Below, in pieces: positions 54,053-61,374 of a DNA stretch of 63,046 bases. A program made the position numbers and the translations under genes. The notes beneath the pieces are model-generated. The model worked only from the letters and a program-made list of their open reading frames with translations. It did no database searches and was not told where the DNA came from. Each line of letters opens with the position of its first letter. Position 1 is the stretch's first letter. The stretch is taken from contig NZ_JVDT01000074.1 of assembly GCF_001076885.1 (NCBI RefSeq), positions 1-63,046 on the forward strand. Direction: 5' to 3'. This DNA comes from Bacillus sp. 522_BSPC. GTDB taxonomy: Bacteria; Bacillota; Bacilli; Bacillales; Cytobacillaceae.

Positions 54053-54574
54053 CTACTTGCGCTTTGTCTTGTTTGGTGATTTTCCCTTGTTTTGAACTAA
54101 GGCATTCAACTTTTTTAAATACGCATTTTCCATACGTAGATGTTCTAATTCCTTCTGAAGTGCTTCCATTGATCCTTCAGTCTGTTCTTGTTTTTTCGGT
54201 AATTCTTGATTGTCATTCTTCAAAGATAGTCGCCCCTTTTTCTTTGGTTGTAGGGCATCATATCCTTTTGTTTCATAAGCAACTTTCCATTTTCGAACCG
54301 TTTCATAAGATGGAATATTAAAAATCGCTGCTGTATCCCTGATAGACGTCCCTTGTTCGTTCATATAATTGAGTACATCTAGTTTAAACTTTGCGGGATA
54401 GGATGTATAGCGCTTTTCAAAAGCATCTTCACCAAAGTACTCATATTGTTTAATCCACTGGTGAAGAATACTCGGATGAACACCTATAAATTCAGCAACT
54501 GATTTTCCTCCTTCATTTCCATTTAAATATTGTTTTACTGCCTGTATTTTTTCTTCTGGAGAAAACTTTGCCAT
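54053..54574 (-). CDS. IS3-family transposase OrfA (helix-turn-helix)
   Basis: About 173 residues from the ATG at 54574, which has GGAGGTG upstream. Two helix-turn-helix units (VAEFIGVHPSILHQWIKQYE and IRDTAAIFNIPSYETVRKWKVAYE) precede a leucine-zipper end (MEALQKELEHLRMENAYLKKL). The slippery heptamer A AAA AAG at 54110-54116 (minus strand) in TTA AAA AAG is in the right place for the -1 shift into orfB. Confidence 0.88.
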   Translation of the reverse strand: MAKFSPEEKIQAVKQYLNGNEGGKSVAEFIGVHPSILHQWIKQYEYFGEDAFEKRYTSYPAKFKLDVLNYMNEQGTSIRDTAAIFNIPSYETVRKWKVAYETKGYDALQPKKKGRLSLKNDNQELPKKQEQTEGSMEALQKELEHLRMENAYLKKLNALVQNKGKSPNKTKRK

Positions 54575-54669
54575 AAAAAAACTGCACCTCCAATTGTTAG
54601 TTGTGTCTAACAATTGGGGTGCAGTTCATACATAAAGAATTGACTTTTGTGAAATTTGGCTAAATCACT

Positions 54670-55836
54670 CTAATAATGACTTTCTTGGTATTTCAATTTT
54701 CCTGAGTTCACTAACTTAACTTGAATGTTGATATGCTCGATACTATCCTTATTTAAAAAAAATGGCTTTTCTTTTATCTCTTGATTCCATCTCTGAGGGT
54801 TCTCCCGATATAATATTTCACCTAACCTATAAACATCTGAATTTATCTCCACTCCTTTTTCAAAAGTCTTTAAAATCTCATCTCTTATTATTTTTTTAGT
54901 GTTAGCAACTAACTTGTTTTCACTAATTTCTTTTAACTTTTCGTTTATTCCGGCTTGTAAGGATACGTTAATTTTATATCTCACTTGTTCGTTAGTAATA
55001 ACTGGAGTTATCCTCACCTTTGGTTTTTCTAATACTATAGAAACAACCGGTTGATCATCTTCAACTATCCACAAAGGAGATCGAACAGTTTTTTCATCTA
55101 TCCATCTTAGACCGTTTAAATCAGATTCAGAAAGCCATCCTTGTAGATGGTTATTTCTTATAAAGACAGCGCCGTCATTTCTTAACAATGGTGCTTTTTT
55201 ATCTTCCTCTTTCCAATTTTCAGTGGATATTTTTATTGAAGGAATGAAAGCTGTTTGTCCAACAGGATTGCTATCTCGAATAAATTGGAAAAATTGAATG
55301 GGTTGTATGTAGGATCTTTGCTTATAACTTTCATTTGGTTCGTGAAGAATCGTCGAGAGTCCAGATAAAGTGAAAAATGATTTTGTTTTAAGTACGTCTT
55401 CAATGGATTCATTTGTAGCATAAAATTGGATATTATAACGTATTTCTCTATATCGATTTATAAAATCAATAGAGGATTTGATATCTTGCTCAAGTAATGT
55501 ATTACTCAAAATCAATGTAGACACATGTCCCCAAAAAAGTCTTTGTTGTGCATCCTTGTATAATTGATTTAACGCTTCTGTCATCGTAATTCCCTCACCT
55601 CTCCCAATCCAAATCGGTGGTTGTTTATCAGGTCTAGCACCTTCTAGTTTAGCCACATTAGAAAAGTCCAGTAATTGAACATAAGCTATATATTTTTCAT
55701 CTTTATAGTCAATTCCAAGTGCTGCAACATAGTAAATATCTTGTATTTCTTTGATATTCCAACATCCCGATAATACCAGACTAAAGAGAGTTAGTATGCT
55801 AATTAAAAAGAACCTACGTAGTTTCAGGATTGTCAC
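54670..55836 (-). CDS. spore germinant receptor C subunit (Ger(x)C lipoprotein)
   Basis: A 388-residue lipoprotein. The signal peptide ends with lipobox LVLSGC (Cys about 25), followed by WNIKEIQDIYYVAALGIDY, a GerAC family start. Domains D1-D3 of the family fit the length. Its GTG overlaps the A-subunit stop (GTGA). It is the last gene of the B-A-C operon. C subunits sit on the outer face of the spore inner membrane. Confidence 0.9.
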   Translation of the reverse strand: MTILKLRRFFLISILTLFSLVLSGCWNIKEIQDIYYVAALGIDYKDEKYIAYVQLLDFSNVAKLEGARPDKQPPIWIGRGEGITMTEALNQLYKDAQQRLFWGHVSTLILSNTLLEQDIKSSIDFINRYREIRYNIQFYATNESIEDVLKTKSFFTLSGLSTILHEPNESYKQRSYIQPIQFFQFIRDSNPVGQTAFIPSIKISTENWKEEDKKAPLLRNDGAVFIRNNHLQGWLSESDLNGLRWIDEKTVRSPLWIVEDDQPVVSIVLEKPKVRITPVITNEQVRYKINVSLQAGINEKLKEISENKLVANTKKIIRDEILKTFEKGVEINSDVYRLGEILYRENPQRWNQEIKEKPFFLNKDSIEHINIQVKLVNSGKLKYQESHY

Positions 55837-57359
55837 TCCCCTTCATCCGTCTTTGTACTATCCCGCGTACGAACATAACTAACACGTTCTCTATAACTTT
55901 TCCATGGTAACCGAAATAGCGCCTTGAAAAGATCTGAACTAGACTTCGGAAATACTAAAGCTAAGTAAGGGATTCCGAAAGAACGTAACCTTGCCATATA
56001 AATGACAATCATAAATCCTCCAAGCATAAAACCGTATAAACCCATAAAAATCGAGCAAACAAGAACAAATCCTCTAAGAATGGATATTGAACTTGCTAAT
56101 ATTTGGTTCACTAGTGTATACCCTGAGATGGCAGAAAGAGCCGTAATAACGATGACCGAAGGAGAAATCAAACCCGACCGAATTGCAGCGTCTCCAATAA
56201 TGAGTCCCCCAACGACGGAGAGAGTTTGTCCAAGAGGGGAAGGTAATCTTTGACCAGCTTCACGGAACATTTCAAACAGGAATAAAACGATCATAAGTTC
56301 TAATGGTGCAGGAAATGGCAACCCCGATCTTGCAACAGTTATAGTCGCAAGAAGAGGAAAAGGGATTTGATCTTGATGGTATGCAAGCAATGCCATCCAA
56401 AACCCGGGTAAGTAGACAGCTAAAAGAAATCCCGCCCATCTATAAAATCGAGCTAATGACATGGGTAAATAATTAAAATGTGAATCCTCTGCTGCTTTAA
56501 TCAAAAAAGTAATGGTTACAGGAGCAATAATGACTAATGGTGAGCCATCTACTACTATGATTATTCTACCTTGTAATAAACATTCAACTGCAAAGTCAGG
56601 TCTGGATGTATCAGCAGAAAGTGGGAAAATAGAAAGTGATTGTTTGGACACCATCTCCTGCAATTGAGTTGAACTAATAATTCCATCAATCTCAACATTA
56701 GATAATCGTTCCCGAATAGTATCTAGCATCTCCGTATTAACCACATCTTCTAGATATAATAATCCCACCTTAGTTTGAGTTCTTGTTCCTATCGTATAAG
56801 TTTGATAAGATAGCGTTGGCGACCTTAGTCTTTTTCGAATTAGTGCAATATTTGTTGAGATATCCTCTGTGAAATTATCTCTTGGGCCACGAACAGATAC
56901 CTCGTAATTGGATTGTTCAGTTGAACGGTTTGGTTTATTGGATGCACTGACAGAAAAAAAAACACTAAATTCCGGAAAATAAATGACTAAATTACCATCG
57001 AAGATCTCTAAAGAGATGGAATTTAACCCTGTTTCCACCTTTAAAGGTGTCCATTCCAGATCATCTTGATTCCATTCCACGCCCTCTTTGAATATTTTAT
57101 AGTCATTTTTTGTTGTCATTTTTTTTAGTTGTGGAATAATAAATTGATTTATTTGTTTTTTATCAACTAAATTCTCACAATAGATAAATATGGTATTTAT
57201 TTCTTGTTGTTCATCAGTAAATTTATGGAGTACAACTTTAACATCCTCACTTTTTTGGTAAATTGAACGAATTTTTTCTTCATTTACTTCATCAGTATTC
57301 TGAAAGGTAGTATGATAAGAGTTCAGTTCCTTTTGTTTTTTATGTTTATTACATTTCAA
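55833..57359 (-). CDS. spore germinant receptor A subunit (GerA family)
   Basis: A 508-residue protein with a soluble N-terminal part (about 1-290), including the family segment GPRDNFTEDISTNIALIRKRL, and five or so membrane segments (about 300-470) with VARSGLPFPAPLELMIVLFLFEMFREAGQRLP and the IGDAAIRSGLISPSVIVI region. The start is TTG with GGGGAG seven bases upstream. It lies four bases after the B gene. Confidence 0.92.
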   Translation of the reverse strand: MKCNKHKKQKELNSYHTTFQNTDEVNEEKIRSIYQKSEDVKVVLHKFTDEQQEINTIFIYCENLVDKKQINQFIIPQLKKMTTKNDYKIFKEGVEWNQDDLEWTPLKVETGLNSISLEIFDGNLVIYFPEFSVFFSVSASNKPNRSTEQSNYEVSVRGPRDNFTEDISTNIALIRKRLRSPTLSYQTYTIGTRTQTKVGLLYLEDVVNTEMLDTIRERLSNVEIDGIISSTQLQEMVSKQSLSIFPLSADTSRPDFAVECLLQGRIIIVVDGSPLVIIAPVTITFLIKAAEDSHFNYLPMSLARFYRWAGFLLAVYLPGFWMALLAYHQDQIPFPLLATITVARSGLPFPAPLELMIVLFLFEMFREAGQRLPSPLGQTLSVVGGLIIGDAAIRSGLISPSVIVITALSAISGYTLVNQILASSISILRGFVLVCSIFMGLYGFMLGGFMIVIYMARLRSFGIPYLALVFPKSSSDLFKALFRLPWKSYRERVSYVRTRDSTKTDEGE

Positions 57360-57362
57360 GAA

Positions 57363-58442
57363 TTATCTCCCCTTTTCCCCTTTTAAAAAGGCTAATAACC
57401 CAATGCTTAAAGAAAAGATAAGTAAAAATAGGAATGATAAATAAAAATATATATTTTGCAAAAAGCGAACAAATTGCATATCACTAATAGGTAGAAGAAC
57501 CATCAACAATGTAATTAGTGAGCTAAACCCTATTAATAAATGTCTATTCTTATCGTTCTCAAATGGAAAGAGCTGTCCAATTATAAACAAACCTAAACTT
57601 ATTCTTATAAATCCACCTGACAGCCATTGATAAATAGAAAAAAAATCTACATGTTCAATATATTTACCAATTTTTAATAATCGCCATTCCTCGTATGCCG
57701 GATACCTCTGATTAGCAGCCTCTTCTGGACCAAAAATAGCAATCGAACCTAATAAGGGACCTAGGGTTAACCCTATCAAGATAATTCCGAGGAAAAGTAA
57801 ACTTCGAACCTTAATGTTGGGTTTTAATTTGTGTTGTAAGAAAAGTATAAGTGCAACTTCCATTAGAGAACCTGAACTATAGATCATGCCTTTCAAAACA
57901 GGATTCAAACCATGTTCTAATATAGGAAATATTTGAGCGTAATCCTTATGAGGAATATTTAGGCTCATGACAAAAAAACCTAAAGCAACAACAAAAACAA
58001 ACAAAAAACCTGAAATAATAGATAGGGTGGCAAAGCTAGATGTCGCAGCAAAAAAACAAATGATTAGAAAAACTATGGCTAAGATGAAAGTTGGACTTTG
58101 AGGGAAATAGGAAGTAACTGTCCAAACAATCATATCCTTTAAGGTAACTCCAATTAATAAAAGGATAAAAACATAGGCAACCGAAGAAAGACCCCAAGCA
58201 ACAACTTTACCAACTCGGTCCTTCATCCAAGTAAATAAATGGGAGTAATTTGTTTTTTTAATAATTACTCGTAGAAAAACAAGCCACCCCAAAAATAAAA
58301 CTCCTGAAATTAGTACAGATATCCAAGAATCCCTCTTTGCTGTGCTTAGTAACATGGGTATCACCATTACATGGTTCATTAATCCTATACTCATCATAGA
58401 GAGAACAAATATAGTAGAAAAACTTGCTTTATTTTGATCCAT
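57363..58442 (-). CDS. spore germinant receptor B subunit (GerAB-type permease)
   Basis: A 359-residue integral membrane protein with ten hydrophobic segments and the APC-superfamily GerAB fold (SWISVLISGVLFLGWLVFLRVI, Pro in MLLPISD). It binds germinants in characterised receptors. The ATG at 58442 has GAGGG six bases upstream. It leads an operon of order B-A-C; the usual orders in Bacillus are A-B-C or A-C-B. Confidence 0.9.
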   Translation of the reverse strand: MDQNKASFSTIFVLSMMSIGLMNHVMVIPMLLSTAKRDSWISVLISGVLFLGWLVFLRVIIKKTNYSHLFTWMKDRVGKVVAWGLSSVAYVFILLLIGVTLKDMIVWTVTSYFPQSPTFILAIVFLIICFFAATSSFATLSIISGFLFVFVVALGFFVMSLNIPHKDYAQIFPILEHGLNPVLKGMIYSSGSLMEVALILFLQHKLKPNIKVRSLLFLGIILIGLTLGPLLGSIAIFGPEEAANQRYPAYEEWRLLKIGKYIEHVDFFSIYQWLSGGFIRISLGLFIIGQLFPFENDKNRHLLIGFSSLITLLMVLLPISDMQFVRFLQNIYFYLSFLFLLIFSLSIGLLAFLKGEKGR

Positions 58443-58512
58443 TTTCAACCCTCTTACTCCATTATTTTTTTAACTATCCATCTCGTTTTTCCTTTTTGTT
58501 ATCATATTTTAT

Positions 58513-58541
58513 ATAATTACCTAATATTTGATTTATATTCA
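58513..58541 (-). promoter_or_regulatory. possible sigma-G promoter of the receptor operon
   Basis: On the minus strand TGAATA (58536-58541) fits the sigma-G -35 box. About 17 bases downstream lies AATTATA, a partial match to the -10 box (CATACTA). Receptor operons are forespore (sigma-G) genes. Confidence 0.3.
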
Positions 58542-58639
58542 CAAAAACAACTAAATAAAGTGTTGTGAAACAGCCACAGAAAATAATAGAAACCTTTAAA
58601 AATTCAAAGTATAACCAAAATCAAATTACTAGGTAGGAA

Positions 58640-58960
58640 CAATCGCGTTCTTAACTACTTACGTAAACATACCCCAAAATTGTTAGATGCCTTAGAAATC
58701 ACTTCTATATAAAATCAGGAGAGTCATTGCTTCACGCTATTGTGACCATTAAAGAGATGAACAAAAAATAATAAACGAAGAATTCCAGAAGGCGCACCTT
58801 TGAACTTTCTCTCAAATCGCTGGCAAAAGCACGTTTATGATGATGGGAATATAAATCGCCAATTATGCGTTGTCTGTTCTTACCAAGTTAAGAAATCTTG
58901 TACGCTCAGGTAACGTTTTTCTCCCGCACATATCACCATTGGATCGGATCGGAACGTACT
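58640..58960 (+). pseudogene. Tn3-family transposase fragment (Tn1546-type)
   Basis: Read in shifting frames, the sequence gives NRVLNYLRKHTPKLLDALEI, then ESLLHAIVTIKEMNKK, then KRRIPEGAPLNFLSNRWQKHVYDDGNINRQ. This is a middle part of a roughly 980-residue TnpA. At least two frameshifts and stops (58707, 58769) disable it. No other part of the gene was found. Confidence 0.75.
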
Positions 58961-59147
58961 TTCTAGGAGAATATTTATTTATATCTAGATTTTAAATCCA
59001 TCCCTACATCCACTTAGGATATAAAAAAATGCCTTAGCCTATAATATCAGCATTTTGTCGGCTGTACCTCTTTATGGGGTAAAAAAAAAAAGAGCCGAAT
59101 TTCTCAGTTTAGGGATTGGGAAATCAGGCTTTTTATATTGGAAATTC

Positions 59148-59179
59148 CTTATCGTTGTAAATCCGCATTTTCCTGATGC
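59148..59179 (-). repeat. Tn1546-type terminal inverted repeat
   Basis: On the minus strand, 59179 to 59148 reads GCATCAGGAAAATGCGG then ATTTACAACGATAAG. From memory this differs in about two positions from the inner 32 bases of the 38-bp Tn1546 terminal repeat. The last six outer bases do not match. It marks the right end of a decayed Tn3-family transposon. Confidence 0.72.
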
Positions 59180-59335
59180 ACAACGATTATAGGAATTGGA
59201 TATACCCTTATTTGTATAGTGGAAGTAGTTTCAAATCTTCAAGCTTGATTTTCAACGGAAGGTAGTACATTAATCAAATTTTACTTACTTAATCAAACAT
59301 TTAAGTTAAAATGATATAGAAAATGATAAATAAAA

Positions 59336-59369
59336 AAACTTTTACACTTTAGTGTGTAAAGTTTAGGAG
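59336..59369 (+). promoter_or_regulatory. hairpin or operator directly before the yhaM-like gene
   Basis: The near-perfect inverted repeat AAACTTTTACACT / AGTGTGTAAAGTTT (59336-59364) ends directly before the ribosome site AGGAG (59365-59369). It could be a repressor site or an RNA stem that limits translation. Confidence 0.45.
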
Positions 59370-59378
59370 TGATAATCA

Positions 59379-60611
59379 ATGAATGACATAAAATTTTATT
59401 TCTATGATTTTATCCCAGTTAAATTTGAGTTAACTGAAGATGATAGAGAACAGGTCCTAAAAGAATTTCCAACTCCTATTCTCCCTACTGGTGAAGAAAT
59501 TTTCAACATAAATGAATTTGAAAAAGGAATCAATGTTAAATTACGATTACTTCTTAATGACTTTAATATCGAATCAACCAAAACTAACAAACAATATTTA
59601 AAAATAAGATTTAGTAATAATTTTGGTTCGATAAATGCAAAATTATGGGACAACCAAAATGCCGTTGAAAATACTATCCCTTTACTTGAAGAATTCTCTA
59701 TTTTCGATGTTGAGGCTAGAATAGAAGATTATCGGGGGCATAAATCACTTACTATAAATAAAATGAAACCATGTGAAGAAGATATTAATCCCTTCACTTT
59801 TCTAGCTTACACTAAGCAAAATATTGAAGATTTTACTGTAGAACTTTTCTCATATATAAATGAATTGGAACAACCTTTTAAGGACATATCCTTAGCTGCA
59901 ATGAAACGTTTTTGGGACCAATTTTCTATTAGGCCAGCAGCAAAAGGATTTCATCATAATTATTTAGGTGGCTTATTAAAACATACAGTAGGTTTAATGA
60001 GGTTCGCAAGATTCATATTAAAACAAGAAGATAACCATTATCAAGCAATTATAAAGCTAATAAACGTAGTTGAAAAAGCACATAAGAAGGATATTTGGAA
60101 TCAACTTCAATCGGAGTCTATAAATCCTCAGCACATTGTATGGAAAGATACTATTGATCATCTTTATACAATGTTATATGGCGCAATGCAACATAGAAGT
60201 TCAGCTCCTAATTATGATTTAGTTTTTACAAGCATTTTATTTCATGATATTGGAAAATTACTAGAATATGATCATGCTGGCAAAAAGTTTGAGGAATTTA
60301 AATTCTTATTCCCAACGGCTGATCATTCTAATATTGAGAATAGGAAACAAACTGGAATAATCATGGATGAGTTAGGAGTAATGATAGGACATATCCCATA
60401 TGGTGTACTTATCCTCTCGAAAATAATAGAAACAGAAAATATAAGGATTTCTTTAGAAGACATACACCATATTTCCCACTGTATTTTATGTCATCACGGT
60501 CTTCCAGAATGGGGGGCATGTGTACGGAATCCACAAACAATTGAGGGTTACATTATTCATATAGTTGACTTTTTAGATAGCAGATATGAAAATACGGAAG
60601 AATTGAAATAA
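59379..60611 (+). CDS. YhaM-like protein: OB-fold plus HD-domain nuclease
   Basis: A 410-residue protein, about 100 longer than YhaM. An N-terminal extension (1-45) precedes an OB-fold (about 50-130: VKLRLLLNDFNIES, FGSINAKLWDN, DYRGHKSLTINKMKP). The HD domain keeps its metal residues: His202 in LLKHTVG, His289-Asp290 in FHDIGK, His372-His373 in CHHGLPEWG, and Asp397. About 50 extra residues lie between the first and second motif (230-280). YhaM degrades RNA and single-stranded DNA 3' to 5'. The ATG has AGGAG upstream. It is the nearest cargo gene to the integration module and may replace the broken yhaM, or serve a different purpose such as defence. Confidence 0.82.
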   Translation: MNDIKFYFYDFIPVKFELTEDDREQVLKEFPTPILPTGEEIFNINEFEKGINVKLRLLLNDFNIESTKTNKQYLKIRFSNNFGSINAKLWDNQNAVENTIPLLEEFSIFDVEARIEDYRGHKSLTINKMKPCEEDINPFTFLAYTKQNIEDFTVELFSYINELEQPFKDISLAAMKRFWDQFSIRPAAKGFHHNYLGGLLKHTVGLMRFARFILKQEDNHYQAIIKLINVVEKAHKKDIWNQLQSESINPQHIVWKDTIDHLYTMLYGAMQHRSSAPNYDLVFTSILFHDIGKLLEYDHAGKKFEEFKFLFPTADHSNIENRKQTGIIMDELGVMIGHIPYGVLILSKIIETENIRISLEDIHHISHCILCHHGLPEWGACVRNPQTIEGYIIHIVDFLDSRYENTEELK

Positions 60612-60615
60612 CCCA

Positions 60616-60663
60616 AAAGCCCAGCTAGGCACTTTATATATCTGCATAGCTGGGCTTTTTTTA
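60616..60663. terminator. bidirectional terminator
   Basis: AGCCCAGCTA (60618-60627) pairs perfectly with TAGCTGGGCT (60647-60656); T-run on the plus side and AAAA on the left. It separates the convergent yhaM-like gene and integration module. Confidence 0.85.
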
Positions 60664-61374
60664 TAAGTCATTCCACAAATCCAAACTAGAAGACTCTTTT
60701 TTACGCTTCTTTATATCAATAATTTTTGTTTCTTTATATATTTTTTCGCCAGTTTCAAGATCAAAAAATTCAAATGCTTCATGGTTAAATAAATTTTCTA
60801 ATGCTCTATTAACAGGCTTTGTTGAATTTTTTGTAGTAGTGAGTAAGTTTATTAGATTTTTTTCTTTCCTATCCTTACCATAATAAAAGAGTTTATAAAT
60901 AGTAGATTGAGCTAGTTTATTTAAATCTTCTAGTTCTTTAATTTTTTTCTTTTGATCAATTATTTTGTTGTTTAACTCCTTTATTTTCTTTTCACTTTTC
61001 TTTTCTTTTTTTAATAATAATTTTAATTCCTTTTCATAAGGCTCCAACGTCTTATATAGTTTAGATGGGTCTTTAATTAGTTTTTCGATTGAATCCTTTA
61101 TACTTGGAAGTTTAATTTCCGGATTCTCATTTTCTATAAGTATTGGAGTATTTACAGCTTCATTGTATCTTTCAATATAATGAAATCCTTCATAGGCTGC
61201 TTTTCTCCAATAGTATTCAGGAATGGATTTATCTAACCAACTAAGTTCGCCTTTTTCGAATAATTCTGTCACAAATTCAGCAAATGGTCTTTTGTTAATG
61301 ATTTTGACCTTATTTTCTTCTACATATCTGTCAAGTAATTCGTCGATTTTGTCTTTTGGATACTTGTTTGCCAT
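60661..61374 (-). CDS. coiled-coil partner of the recombinase (TnpC-like)
   Basis: A 237-residue basic, Lys-rich protein. Residues about 110-165 form a coiled coil (KLLLKKEKKSEKKIKELNNKIIDQKKKIKELEDLNKLAQ). The ATG follows GGTGA by eight bases and overlaps the recombinase gene by 55 bases. The position after a large tyrosine recombinase and the helical character match TnpC of Tn554-type elements, which helps orient integration. Sequence similarity to TnpC was not confirmed. Confidence 0.65.
   Translation of the reverse strand: MANKYPKDKIDELLDRYVEENKVKIINKRPFAEFVTELFEKGELSWLDKSIPEYYWRKAAYEGFHYIERYNEAVNTPILIENENPEIKLPSIKDSIEKLIKDPSKLYKTLEPYEKELKLLLKKEKKSEKKIKELNNKIIDQKKKIKELEDLNKLAQSTIYKLFYYGKDRKEKNLINLLTTTKNSTKPVNRALENLFNHEAFEFFDLETGEKIYKETKIIDIKKRKKESSSLDLWNDL

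Larger units (their letters stand above)
53179..54628 (-). mobile_element. IS3-family insertion sequence, IS150 group
   Basis: A 1450-bp element with imperfect inverted ends: TGAAGTG-ACCCCA..GTTAGACA at the left and the complement of TGAACTGCACCCCA..GTTAGACA at the right. A 3-bp target duplication (TAC, 53176-53178 and 54629-54631) flanks it. It holds orfA and orfB in the order and frames of IS150-type elements, on the minus strand. Both reading frames appear intact, so it may be active. Confidence 0.9.
53162..54648. terminator. bidirectional terminator split by the IS3 element
   Basis: AAAAGTCAATTC (53162-53173) and GAATTGACTTTT (54637-54648) are perfect 12-bp complements. Without the insertion they would form a stem with a 10-base loop between the convergent AraC-type gene and gerC-type gene, with T-runs on both sides. 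The IS sits in the loop. Confidence 0.75.
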
